Shown here one piece after another: positions 21,040 to 31,810 of a stretch of 64,000 nucleotides of DNA. The stretch comes from Bettongia penicillata ogilbyi (taxonomy: Eukaryota; Chordata; Mammalia; Diprotodontia; Potoroidae). The notes beneath the pieces were generated by a model. That model was not told the DNA's origin. It did not search any database and saw only the letters and a program-made list of their open reading frames with translations. Made by a program: the position numbers and the translations under genes. Each line of letters begins with the position of its first letter. Position 1 is the first letter of the stretch. The stretch covers positions 372,001-436,000 of the forward strand of contig JAJHZJ010000800.1 in NCBI GenBank assembly GCA_023548195.1, given 5' to 3'.

Positions 21040-21690
21040 AAGGTTCTTGGGCAAGTCACTTAACTCTATCTGCCTTTGTTTCCTCATCTGTAAAATGATC
21101 TAGAGAAGGCTATAGCAAATCACTCCAGTATCCTTGCCAAGAAAGCCCCAAATGGGGTCATGAGGAGTGGAACACAACTAAGGTTGGAAACCACTTTCAT
21201 ACATCATGTGAGCAACAACCCAGTGAGGTAGACTGTTAGAAGTACCATGATCTCCATTTAGCAGAAGACAAATCTGAGGCTGGGGGAGTTAAACAATTTG
21301 ACTCATGCAAATTCATTTATATGACCACACAGAAAATACACAAATGTATTCCAAAGTCAAAGACCTACATATATATCACCTTAATGTTTACCACAGTTCT
21401 AAGAAATAGGCATTACATACATAATCTCCCTTTCACACTTAAGAAAGGTTAAGTAACTGAACCTTGAGTGTTAAGAGCTAGGTGCTTTACAAATATCATT
21501 ATTTCATTTGATTCTCACAAAAGTCCTGTGAGACAGGTCCAATTAAAACCCCTATTTTACATTTGTTTATATGTGAGGAAACTAAGGCAGACGTTAAGTG
21601 ACTTGCTCAAGGTCACACAGCTAATATCTTGAGGCCGCATTTGAACTGAATCCAGGCTCAGCACTTTATTCACATTCATTGATTCGAACG
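21040..21690. repeat. SINE cluster (three fragments)
   Basis: 21040-21190 is the 3' half of a sense MAR1 copy (CCCCAAATGGGGTCATGAGG). 21200-21340 and 21470-21690 are antisense MIR/THER-like pieces (CTTTACAAATATCATTATTTC; GACTTGCTCAAGGTCACACA). Confidence 0.75.
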
Positions 21691-22199
21691 TGATTCTTCT
21701 AAGTCAAGTCAATAAACACTTCCTATGTACCATGTGCTCTACTATCCTCACACAGTAAAAACTCAAGAATGAAAAAAATCTGTGCGGACTTGGGACCCTT
21801 TCATGGCTCCAGCTGCGAGAACAGCTTCTTAAATTCAGACATCTGCTGAAATGAACTTGGAAAAGCAAACCGTCAACGTTTATGAGGTGTGTTATTATAC
21901 GCAAGCTACCCCGCTAGGCGGTGGACATAAAACAAGGATTACTAAACCCCATTTTGTTCCTCATGGCAGGGCAAGTACCCTTTGCTGCCCATTTAAAAGG
22001 GAACTCCTTAGGAATATGGTGAAGGAAATCGAGGGAATTCAGGGTGCGGAGGCAGCGGGATCAGTAAAATGACCTTGGGATCCAAGCTCGTCCAAGGCAG
22101 TCCCGGCCGCCTCGGTCACAAAGTAGCAGGCTAGCGGCACCCGGGTTGGTTTTGAACTTGAACTTGGCCTGGATAACCTTTTTTTAAAAAAAAATTTCC

Positions 22200-23150
22200 T
22201 TCCCGGAAGTTGAATCGTCTGTTTCCCTTGTTTCGTTTGCGGCAGATTTTCTGGTTCTGCTCCAGAAATCTCCCAAGCAAAAACGTTAATGAGGATCTTT
22301 TCGACCCCACCCGGTCTCCCCGCCCCTGCGGGCGGCTTCCAGACAGTCGCCGCTCGGGGTCAGGGTGGCTCCGGGTTGGTGGGGGGCGGAGGGGAGGCAG
22401 GGCCGGGCCCGGGAGCCTCCCCCTCCAGGAGACAACTCTCAGAGTGGGAAAGGAAAAGAAAAAAAAAAGTCTGGGACCCCGGCGCGGAGCGCCTCTCGAA
22501 CCCACGCTCCGTGGGAGACCCCCGCCGCCTTACCTGCTTCACCACTCCCGACGTGGGCTCCCCTTCCACGTGCTCGCTCCCGCCCGTCCTACGCGGGAAT
22601 TCTCTCCCACGTGCTCCACCCCTCCTCCCCAAGGACCGACCTTTCCTCCCCTCCCCCAACGCCCCCTCCCCTTCCTCGCGTCCCAGGCCCCGCGAGGCGG
22701 GGAAGCACCTGTCAGTCCCGAGAGAACGGAAGCGGGCTTGGGGAACCCGGCTTACCGCCTCCCACGAACCTAGCGGGGCTTCCCACGTAGCGCTCCCCAC
22801 AAACCCCCAGAACCTATTCCCGGGCGGGGAAGCCGACGGGAAGGGGGTGGAGCTGGGGGGTGGGGGAAGAGACGGAGCTCGGCGTCAGCCAATCCCCTAC
22901 TAGAGGCCCACCCTCCCCCGAGGCCTCGCCGTGGATAGGGCAGCTCCTGCCTTATCATTAGTCTTCGCTGCCGTCAATCAGAGCCACAAGCTGATTGGGC
23001 GGAGCCGGGTGGGCCGGGACACGCGGGAGGGGTGGAGAGGAAGGGTATTGGAGGAGAGATGCTGTCACGTGACTGGGAGGCGGGGCTGAGGGGCCGGGTC
23101 CTCCCGTTCTGAAGTGTGCGTCTCGGTGGGAGTGCTGTGCGATGGGAAGT
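22200..23150. promoter_or_regulatory. CpG island, DCAF4 promoter
   Basis: GC- and CpG-rich block in an otherwise AT-rich region, placed just upstream of DCAF4. It contains CCAAT at 22889-22893, an inverted CCAAT (ATTGG, 22994-22998) fused to a GC box (GGGCGGAGC, 22997-23005), the palindrome GTCACGTGAC (23064-23073, an E-box of USF/MiT type) and another GC box (GGGAGGCGGGGC, 23075-23086). No TATA box is evident. Transcription to the right from the same island is possible but not shown. Confidence 0.85.
22534..22900 (-). other. DCAF4: Putative non-coding first exon of DCAF4
   Basis: A near-perfect donor, GAAGCAG then GTAAGG, lies at 22534/22533 on the minus strand inside the CpG island and is the expected end of a 5' UTR exon. 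A second good donor (GGCG then GTAAGC, exon end 22756) could serve an alternative first exon. The transcription start is not visible, so the right limit is a guess. Confidence 0.5.
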
Positions 23151-24325
23151 TAGAGGCCGTCCCTTCCTTTCTCGTTATTTAACGCTTCATCGTGGACTTG
23201 CTGATGTAATGTATGTGTTCTGGCACACCTGTTTCCGAAAAGGACCTGAGGCGACCACGCAGATTAAAGTGTGGATTATTAATCCATGGTTAAACGAGAA
23301 CTAGCTGGCCGTGGCCACGTGCCTTGGGACCCCGGGGCGCCTGGGTCTGCGTCCTCGTCATTGACAAGAGTTGGCGCTAGGTCTCTTCCGGCCTCAGACT
23401 TAATTAAAGGTTGTATGCCGCAACTCGAGGGTTGTATGATTAAAAAAAAAAGCTGAAAGGAGAAGAGCAACCTATCCTCCCTGGCTCCTGAGTGAATGAA
23501 CGAGGTGGAGCTCTTCATTGAGCTGAGCTCACTACCTGACAGTCAGAAAGAGAAGCTCCCTCCTCCTTTCTCACTGAGAAAAAAGGAGAAATAGAAATCG
23601 GTCTGGAGAGACTGGCTTTGACCCACCTCTGGAATCGGAAAAGCCTTTGCTCTCAACGACGTCAAAAAAAGTGCTAAAGCACGGAATAAAACGAGCCATT
23701 TCCGTATGCTGAGCTGAGTGGCGGGAGATGACGCACGAAGCCTGGCTTCTCTACCTACCAATTATTTTTCCTTTTAAGTATATAATAAACTCAACACTTT
23801 TAACTTTAAAAGCATTTCTGTTCCTTTGTTCAGCTTTATATTTCCAGAAATACTGGTTAAGGAGCTGCTTTAGACTTAGATGCCTTAGGAAAGAGGAGGA
23901 CATAGCATGAAATCTTAACCCCTAGAAAGAACTTTTTTTTTTTTTTTAAGGGATCTATGATGCGTTAATCCAGGTAAGTAACTCCCTGACGTTCTTCTTT
24001 AAATGGGATTAAAGAGGGGAGAATTTGGAGCAAGGATTCTTCATCTTTTTTGTTTTTTTTTTTAATCACGGACCTGTCTGGCAATTTATTGAAAGGGGGC
24101 GACCTTCCCCTCTCAAAATAGTGCTCCTATGGAAATACAGTTCTGAACATAATAAAAAAAAAATTCGTGGATCTCAGGTTAGGAAACTCCTGATAGAAGG
24201 ATTGTTAACATGCCCATTAGGCTCTCTTTTTCTCAAAGCTGGTGGGGATCACAGTCTATTGTTTCTGCTTGGGTTATCACAAAATGGACGTTACCTCCCT
24301 CTAAGTGAGTACCTAAAAAGACCAA
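23150..24325. other. Intergenic sequence next to the DCAF4 island
   Basis: No gene recognised. A CRE-like half site (ACGTCA, 23659-23664) and a GATGACGCA stretch near 23726 lie here, beside T-rich runs at 23932-23948 and 24050-24064. Confidence 0.6.
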
Positions 24326-24330
24326 CATCT

Positions 24331-24522
24331 CCCATTGCATCCTGTACCATCTCCAGTTATCCTGATGAATGTTTGGTCATTGGATCCAGATGACTCAGAA
24401 GGAGTAAGTGAGGCTGGTGACTTTGCACAGTCCTCCTTCTCTCAAATCAAAGTCAACTGCAAGTCATGCCATCATTTCCCTGATGTCATGGTCTTCTTTG
24501 AAAACAACACAACAGCAACAAT
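24331..24522 (+). repeat. RTE-tailed SINE, 3' part only
   Basis: ATCTCCAGTTATCCTGATGA, GTGAGGCTGGTGACTTTGC and TCATGGTCTTCTTTGAAAAC match the 3' half of the copy at 8139-8444. The tRNA-like head is missing. Confidence 0.82.
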
Positions 24523-24539
24523 TTGACCAGTACTTGAAG

Positions 24540-24985
24540 AGACAACATAATGTGTGGTTGATTAAGTGCAGTGAGCCTGCTATGTGGCTCCAAGCAAGTC
24601 ATCTTACCACCTTTCTGAACCTCAATTTTCCCATCTAGCTTTCCTCTGAGCTATGAAATTCTAGGATTTAGAACCATAAAGAACCATGGAGATGATACAA
24701 ATACTCAATTTTTATAAAAAATGAAATGAGGAACATAGGTGGCACAATGTCATAGAATCTGGGATTTGGAGTCATGAAGACCTAAGTTCTAATTATGCCT
24801 GAAATACTAGCTCACGTAACTTCTTAAGTCACTTAACCTTTCCATGCCTCAGTTTTCTCATCTATAAAATGGGGATAATAATAGCATCTATCTTACAGGG
24901 TTGTTGTGAGCATCTCATTATCTAACATCAATCAATAAACATTTGTGAAGTGCCTACTATGTGCTAAAACATTTGCAAATGTTAG
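24540..24985 (+). repeat. Two MIR/THER-like SINEs in tandem
   Basis: 24540-24670 has CTGAACCTCAATTTTCCC and AAATTCTAGGATTTAGAACC. 24735-24920 has GGAGTCATGAAGACC, AGTTTTCTCATCTATAAAAT and ACAGGGTTGTTGTGAGC, then a short L2-like antisense end. Confidence 0.7.
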
Positions 24986-25329
24986 CTGTTATTTTATGTG
25001 TAAACTGCTTTATTGGTATTTTAAAAAATCAGTTTAGCCTTTATGATGGGCCACATACTGTGTACTAGTTGCTGGGTATACAAAGTATTCTGCTAAGAGT
25101 GTATGGTATGTACACAGATCAAAAAGTATAGAATATCTATGAAGTATCTAGGAAATTGAGTCTTGGTGGTAAAGAATAGAACAGGCACTTTGACTTGAGC
25201 CTTGAATGTAGCTGGAGATTCTAAGAGATGAGCTGGAAAGCTCTTCACTTTACATATTAGTAAATGGAATACTAGGGAAATAGAAATTTGCTAGAGGTCA
25301 TACAATCTCCCAAATCTTCATTAATAATC

Positions 25330-25575
25330 ATAATAGCTAGCATTGATATGGTGTTTTAAGATTTGCAGTGCTTTGCCAATATGTCATTTTATCCTCATTA
25401 ACAACCATGGGGAAGGGATGAGTGCTTTTATTATCTTCATTTTACAGATGAGGAAACTGAGGCACACAAGTTAAGTGACTTGCCCAGCTGACAAGTATAT
25501 AAGGTCACATTTGAACTCAAGTCTTCCCAACTCCAGGTTCAGCACTTTATCTGCTGTGCCATTACTTTACCTACG
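25330..25575 (-). repeat. SINE, antisense
   Basis: GTGTTTTAAGATTTGCAGTG, TTTTACAGATGAGGAAACTG, AGTGACTTGCCCAG and TTCAGCACTTTATCTGC. Confidence 0.8.
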
Positions 25576-25959
25576 TCAGTACTGCCTGGCCCTCGTAATT
25601 TTCCTCTATGCTTTACTAGACAGATTCATGAGTTATTGTGTGGTCCCCCCCAAAGAAAATTGGTGGGAGGGCAGAGAAGTTGGATGAAAATTTTTATGAT
25701 GAGCTTTCTCAAACAAAGCTTTATTGATTGTCAGACAATGGATATTATGGGAATCTATACTCAAAACCTTTGCAATTTCTTAGGACTTAGTAGAACTCAT
25801 ACCCCACTGTCAAAGTGTTTGAGGACTGAGGGCTACTTCTATATCAGAATGAATTGTTAGAGTAAGACATTAATAGAGATAAGACTTTGCCAACTTTAGC
25901 ACCTGCCCTCTGAGATGACCCCCAATTTATACTATCTGGATCATGTTTTCATGTTTCTA

Positions 25960-26088
25960 CCATTAAATTGTGAATTCCTTGAGAGTAAAGACTCTTACCT
26001 TTCTTTTTATCACCAATTCTTTGCACTGTGCCTCCCTGTCACATAGTAGGTACTTAATAAGTACTAGATGACTGACTGATGTCATACA
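25960..26088 (+). repeat. L2 tail
   Basis: TGTGAATTCCTTGAGAGTAA, TTTGCACTGTGCC and ACATAGTAGGTACTTAATAA are the sense L2 3' end, finishing in GACTGACTGA. Confidence 0.75.
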
Positions 26089-26092
26089 AATG

Positions 26093-26432
26093 TTGGCTAG
26101 ATATTGTAGTGGATAGAGCATTGGGCCTGGAGTCAGGAAGACTGAGTTTTAAGCCTGCTTCAGACATTAGCTGTGTGACCCTAAATAATAATAAACACAA
26201 TACATATATTAAATGAATAAATAAAAAAGATAAATGTAAGGTCCTTTAGAAATGCACCTAGATTAGACCCATTGTCCTTTCAGTCAAGTCATTTAACCAT
26301 GTTTGCCTTAGTTTCCTCATCTGTAAAATGAGCTGGAGAAGGAAATGACAAACCACTCCAGTACCTTTGCCAAGAAAACCCCAAATGGGATCATGGAGAG
26401 TCAGACACAACAGAAAAATGATGGAACAACAA
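26093..26432 (+). repeat. MAR1-type SINE split by an insertion
   Basis: Head half at 26093-26182 (GTAGTGGATAGAGCATTGGG up to TGTGTGACCCT) and body half from about 26280 (AGTCAAGTCATTTAACCATG to a CCCCAAATGGGATCATGGAG tail). The roughly 98-base A-rich segment between them does not belong to the SINE. Confidence 0.8.
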
Positions 26433-28910
26433 AAATGTGCTAGGCAAGCGTTGTGCTAAGCACTGGGGTTATGAAGGCAAATATAGTCCCTCAAGTAACT
26501 TTATTCAGGATAAACTGGAGGTAATCTTAGAAGAAAGGCATTAACATTACAGAAGCCTGGGAAAAGCGTCTTGAAGACCATTGGGATTTCAGCTAAGATT
26601 TGAAGAAAGTCAGAGAAGTCAACAAGTAGAAATGAGGAGGGAGACCATTCCAGGCATGAGGAAAAGTCACTGAAAATATGTGTCTGGAGATGGAGTGTCT
26701 TGTGCAAGGAACAGCAAGGAGGCCAGTGTCACTAGATCACACAAAGTGTGTGAAGGGAAGTAAGAAATAAGGAGAATAGAAAGATGGGAAAGGACCAGGT
26801 TATGAAGGACTTTAGAAACTAAAGAGAAGATATTGTATTTGATCTTAGAGGTAATAGGGGGCCACTGGAGTGTATTTTTATTGCCTGTGGATATGGAGAT
26901 ATTTTAGGAAGATCACTTTGTTAGCTGGGTGAAGGATGGATTGGAGTGGGGAGAAACTAGCAGGTTATTGGAGTAGTTCAGGTCAGGGATGATGAGGGCT
27001 TGTACCAGAATGATGAGAGTATCAGAGAGAAAGGAGTGTGTGTAGGGGAGATGTTACAAAGGTGAAAACAACAGGACTTGGGTGAGAGAAAAGGAGGATG
27101 ACATCTGAGGTGCTGGTATCCATGACAGTCATAGGGAAGTTAAGAATAGGAGAAGGTTTTTGGGAAAAGATAATGTGTTCAGTTTTGGACATGCTAAGCT
27201 TTTGATGTCTATGGGACATCAAGTTCAAGGCACTGAATAGATAATTAGAGATGAGAAAGTGGTTAGGCTGGATGAATAGATCTGAGTCATCTTCATAGAG
27301 ATTATGATGTTCAGAAAGTTCGAGAGTCAGTTCCTGAGTTATTAATAGTTTTATTAATAATGTTAGCATTTTATTAATAAAAGGTATGGTCATTTGACCA
27401 TCTTTCTCTTGGACCAAAAGATCCCTCATGGTGGTGGGCTCACAGTTTACAGTAGAACCTTGATTTATGAGTATGCTTCGCTAGATGAGGAAAAATTTTT
27501 CGCAAAATTTGTCTTGCAGGATGAACATCAAAATTTTGTTGAGAAAAACATCACCCAAATAAGGCTGTAGCAATGAGAGCCATGAATAGTTTTAATGATA
27601 ATGCAATGTCAACATTTCCATGATGTTCTGAAAAAACATCAAAAACAACTGTCCTAAGATAGATTCCTAGTCAAAAGTGAAGGTAAAGAAAAATATCAGT
27701 GAGTCAAAACAGGAAAGTAATTCTAAAAACGAAAAATAAGTGGCCAGTACTGTTAGTCTTATTTTTCATGAAAGTAGAATAAGAGAGAACACTCCCAACA
27801 TTGAAATCCCAGATGTCCTCATAGAAGGAGATTCTCCTCCTCCTCCTCCTTCTCATCTCCCATCTCCCTCACATCAGCCATGACTCTTCTCAAAGGTAAA
27901 ATGCAGGTTAATTTATTTTATTTTCAGTTTATATTGTGTACTAATCATTATTATTGCATTTCAAGCACATTAGGGACAAAAAATTTACTTAAAATTATAA
28001 ATAATTATTTTTATGTGAATATTTTTGGGGATGTGGTACCAACCATCTGACTTTACATTATTTCCTATGGGAAAATTCACTCTACAATACGAACAGATGT
28101 CATGCCGAGCAGATCTTGGAATGAATTAAATTTGTAAACTGAAGTTGTACTGTATATGCTCTTGGAAGAGTGGGTGTTCCTGAGGGGGGCAATCAACTCT
28201 GATTAGTAGACAATTAATGAGAGGTGGATTTTACAAAGACAAGTGAGTTCACTCTGATGAGGGGCTGGGAGAGACACATCATGTCACTTTTAGACAAAGA
28301 GAGTTTGTCCAAAGAAATGATTATTGAATCAGTAGGAGATAATGAGATCACCAAGTACAATAGTATATAGAGAGAAGAGACTAAGGATTCTGGACTGAGT
28401 TTTGGCAGGTACCCATGGTTAATGTGTATCACCTGACTGAAGATCCAGCAAAGGAGACTGAGAAGGAGCAGTCAGACCAGTAGGAGAATTAGGAGAGAGC
28501 AGTAAAAGGTCAAGAAGGATGAAGACTGAGAAAAAGCCATTAGATTGGACAATTAAGAGATTGAAGGTAACTTTGAAGAGAGCAATTTCAGTTGAATGAA
28601 GTTGTTGGAAGCCAGATTGTAGAGACTTAAGAAGAGAGTGAGAAGAAAGAAAGTGGAGGCACTTATTGCAGATGACCTTCTCAAGGAGTTTAGTCATGAT
28701 TGGGAGGAGAGATATAAGATGATAGCTAGCAGGACAGAGAGATCAATGGAGGTTTTTTTTTTCCTTAGGATGAGGGAGACATGGTGTGTTTGAAGGTGGT
28801 GGGGAAGCTGCCAGTATCCCAAGTATCTCTGAACAGTCAAAGGAATGTGGAAATAATAATTGAGTGATCAGAATGGGGCCAGTTTTCAGATAGGAAGTAT
28901 GAATTTGTTG
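26433..28910 (-). mobile_element. L2/CR1 LINE, antisense, split by a DNA transposon
   Basis: Reads from an L2 3' end (reverse of CCAGTGCTTAGCACAACGC at 26440-26470) into coding sequence on the minus strand. 27022-27429 has KLSMSKTEHIIFSQKPSP (an RT-domain end of L2/CR1 type). 28419-28697 has SLQSGFQQLHSTEIALFKVT, close to the SGFRPHHSTETALLK motif of CR1/L2 reverse transcriptases, then VFILLDL. Frames are broken. A Tigger-like element interrupts it at 27450-28152. Confidence 0.8.
27450..28152 (+). mobile_element. TcMar-Tigger-like DNA transposon, internally deleted
   Basis: The ends are inverted: CAGTAGAACCTTGATTTATG at the left and the reverse complement CAGTACAACTTCAGTTTACA at the right, each preceded by TA as expected for a TA target duplication (27448-27449, 28153-28154). 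At 703 bases it is far shorter than an autonomous Tigger. A short coding remnant at 27625-27700 reads VLKKHQKQLS, stop, DRFLVKSEGK, which resembles the PCNA-binding-like C-terminal tail of Tigger transposases. It is dead and non-autonomous. Confidence 0.7.
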
Positions 28911-29690
28911 AGATGTACAATTGTGAAAAAACTCCTTGCATCAATCTTAGGATTTGACTGGGTTTCTGGTCAGCATAACCCAGGTCCTTAGATAAGAGTC
29001 TCTAAGCAGCAGGTAGAGGTAGTCCAGCTTCTCAGCCATGAAAGGAATATAATCAAACAATAAAACTTTCTCCCAATTCCCACAGTTGAATAAACTTTTC
29101 TCACAAGACAGAATTTAGATTAGACCCATAATTAAATAGAAAGGAAAGTGAGCTAGCTCTAGAATTAGATCACAAGATGGAGTCAGTGTGGTTTACTCAA
29201 TTCCCACAATTAACTACTTGCTATCCTAATCCTCCATTTCCTCATTACACTTACCCTTCTACCATCTGCCCTTGATCTGTGACTTGGACCTGGTTAGTGG
29301 GTGAAAAAACTTCCAGTTGGCACTTGTTCTCCTACTCTGCATGGTTATGGTACCCATACAGGAGGTCTGGGACATCCTTTTTTCTTTTTTTTTTAACTGT
29401 AGTTTCATTGCATTTATTAATTTTTAAGTAGACTCTGATGCTCTACATAAAAAAAAATCTATAAATAGACCCCCATTTAATGATGACATTAAATACATAT
29501 CATATCACATCATCTCATATCACAGCACATCGCTTAATGTTTTCTTTGTATTCAACTTATGTATTGCTTTGTATCATATATAGTTCAGAAATGGCTGGTA
29601 TAATGGTATAGAATGCTTGATTAAGAGACAAGAAAACATGTGTTTGTATTGTGTCTCAGATGTGTGTGCATGTGTATGATTTTGACCCAC
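28911..29690. other. Intergenic sequence
   Basis: No gene recognised. A CATATCACATC-rich imperfect tandem stretch is at 29496-29530. Confidence 0.6.
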
Positions 29691-29795
29691 TACAGAATGT
29701 AAGCTCCTTGAGGGAAATATTATTTCATTTTTGTCTTTATATCTCCAATACTCTGCAGTGTGCCTGGCATGTAGTAGGGCCTTAATGTATACTTC
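29690..29795 (+). repeat. L2 tail
   Basis: GTAAGCTCCTTGAGGGAAAT, TCTCCAATACTCTGC, GTGCCTGGCATGTAGTAGGG. Confidence 0.8.
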
Positions 29796-31460
29796 TTTTT
29801 AAAATGTTATTTTGTTTTTTCTCCCAGTTAGATGTGATGACAATTTTTAGCATTCATTTTTACAAGATTTTGAGTTCCAAATTTTTCTCCCTCCTTTCCT
29901 TCCCTCCCTTCTTCCTAAAATGGTAGACAATTTAATATAGGTTATACATGTGCTATCATGTAAAACATATTTCCATATTAACCATACCTGTGAAAGAAGA
30001 AACAAATGAAAAGGAAAACATTATTAAAAAGAGTAGAGTAAGTGAAAAAAGTATGCTTTGATCTGCATTCCGAGTCCATCGGTTCTTTGTCTGGATGTGG
30101 ATAGCATTTTCCTTCCTGAGTCCTTTGTACTTGTCTTGGATCATTGTGTTGCTGAGAAGAGCTGAGTCATTCATGGTTGATTATCTCTATGTGTGTGTAT
30201 ACAATGTTTTCTTGGTTCTGATCATTTCACTTTGCATCAATTTGTTTAAGTCTTTCCAAATTTTTCTGAAATCTGCCTTTTCATCATTTCTTATTGCATA
30301 ATAGTATTCCATTACATTCATATACCTCAGCTTGTTCAGTCATTTCCCAATTGATGGGCATCTTCTCAATTTCTAATATTTTGCTGCTACTATAAATATT
30401 TTTGTACATGTAGATCCTTTTTATGATCTCTTTGGGATACAGACCTAGAAGTGGTATTGCTGGGTCAAAGGATATGCACATTTTTATGGCCCTTTGGGCA
30501 TAGTTCGAAATTGCTCTCCAGAATGTTCACAACACTACTAACAATACATTAGTGTCCCAATTTTCCCACATTCTCACCAACATTTATAATTTTCCGTTTT
30601 TGTCATATTACCAATCTGATAGATGTGACATAATACCTGAGTTGTTTTAATTTTAATTTCTCTAATCAGAAGTTATTTAGAGCACTTTTTCATATACCTA
30701 TAGATAGCTTTGATGTCTTCATCTGAAAACTGCCTGTTCATATCCTTTGACCATTTGTCATTTGGGGAATGGCTTGTATTCTTTTTTTCCACTTTTAAAA
30801 AAATAATGTATTTGTTTTCACTTTTCAACAATCACTTCCATAAGTCTTAAATTTTCTCCCCTTCCCTTTACCCTCCCTCCCTAAGATGTCTTGCAATCTT
30901 TTATGGATTCTACACATAATTCCTATTAAACACATTTTCACATTAGTCATGTTGCATAGATGAAATAAACGAATGGGAGAAACCATGAGAAAAACCAAAC
31001 CAAACTAAAACGTAACACAAGAGAAAATAGTCTGCTTCATTCTGCATTCCAATTCCATAGTTGTTTCTCTGGATATGGACGGCATTTTGCTTGACGAGTC
31101 CTTTGGAAATATTTTAGGTCCTTGCATTGCTATGAAGGGCTCAGTCTATCAGAAACGCCCTCGCACTCTGTGGCCATTACTGCGTATAATGTTCTCCTGT
31201 TTCTGCTCATTTCACTCAGCACCTGTTCATATAAGTCTTTCCAGATTTTTCTGAAGTCCAACTGTTTGTGAATAGCTTGTATTCTTATAAATTTGATTCA
31301 ATTCTCTATATATTTGAGAAATGAGACCTTTATCAGAAACTGTAAAGATTGTTTCTCAGCTTTCTGCTTTCCTTCTAATCTTGGATGCATTGGTTTTGCT
31401 TATGTAAAAGGCTTTTAATTTAATATAATCAAAATTATCTATTTCTTATTTGGTCATGAA
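29796..31460 (-). mobile_element. L1 LINE, antisense, with a nested second L1
   Basis: 3' UTR at 29796-30100, ORF2 C-terminus at 30280-30482 (minus strand reads FDPAIPLLGLYPKE, a conserved L1 phrase), continuing to 30782. It resumes at 31286 (AAATTTGATTCAATTCTC) through 31460. The gap 30783-31269 is a separate L1 3' end (next entry). Confidence 0.87.
30783..31269 (-). mobile_element. Nested L1 3'-end insertion with target duplication
   Basis: 487-base 5'-truncated L1 inserted in the older L1. The target duplication is 16 bases: GAATGGCTTGTATTCT at 30767-30782 and GAATAGCTTGTATTCT at 31270-31285, one mismatch. Its poly-T start follows the left duplication. Sequence matches the 3' region of the copy at 14461-15966 (both contain TTTCACATTAGT and GTCCTTTGGAAAT). 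Confidence 0.88.
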
Positions 31461-31469
31461 CCTGGAACC

Positions 31470-31735
31470 TCCTATTGCCTAGGTGTACAAACTTTGTACA
31501 GGCAATGGAGTATTCTACTTTGCTATACCTCATCCCCAGTGTCCACAGACCTCTCTGTCTGTCTCCCTCTAACCACCTGAGCTGAAAAATGATTCACTGT
31601 GATCTTTTTTCCTTGAATTTTTGCATCAAGATTCTGTCTATAGTATTTAAAAAGTCTGTTTGGAGGAGTTTTGGGGGAACCTCATTGCACTTCTTGCTGC
31701 TCTGCTATCTTAGCTCAGCCTCTAGGGCTCCAGTG
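31470..31735 (-). repeat. Repeat of uncertain type, possibly an L1 5' end
   Basis: Ends CTGCTCTGCTATCTTAGC then TCAGCCTCTAGGG. Its reverse complement resembles the GGAGGAGCCAAGATGGC start of mammalian L1. If so, it is the 5' end of the L1 at 29796 with most of the body deleted. An LTR origin is also possible. Confidence 0.35.
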
Positions 31736-31810
31736 TCATTTTCAGAATCTGTGTAGCCCCAGTGCCTAGCACAGTACATCCTTAACAAAAGTTTGTTGGA
31801 TTGAATTAAT
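31736..31810 (+). repeat. L2 tail
   Basis: CCCCAGTGCCTAGCACAGTA then GTTTGTTGGATTGAATT. Confidence 0.7.

Larger units (their letters stand above)
18557..22533 (-). other. DCAF4 5' UTR intron
   Basis: 4.0-kb intron between the CpG-island first exon and the ATG exon. It carries the SINEs and L2 piece listed separately. 20700-21030 shows nothing recognised. A further small UTR exon cannot be excluded. Confidence 0.6.

Noticed and set aside
22210..22903. Overlapping open frames of 140-204 codons on both strands in the DCAF4 island
   Set aside because: GC-rich, stop-poor sequence gives such frames by chance. All three frames and both strands are open, the products are low-complexity Pro/Arg/Gly, and no start context or domain supports one.
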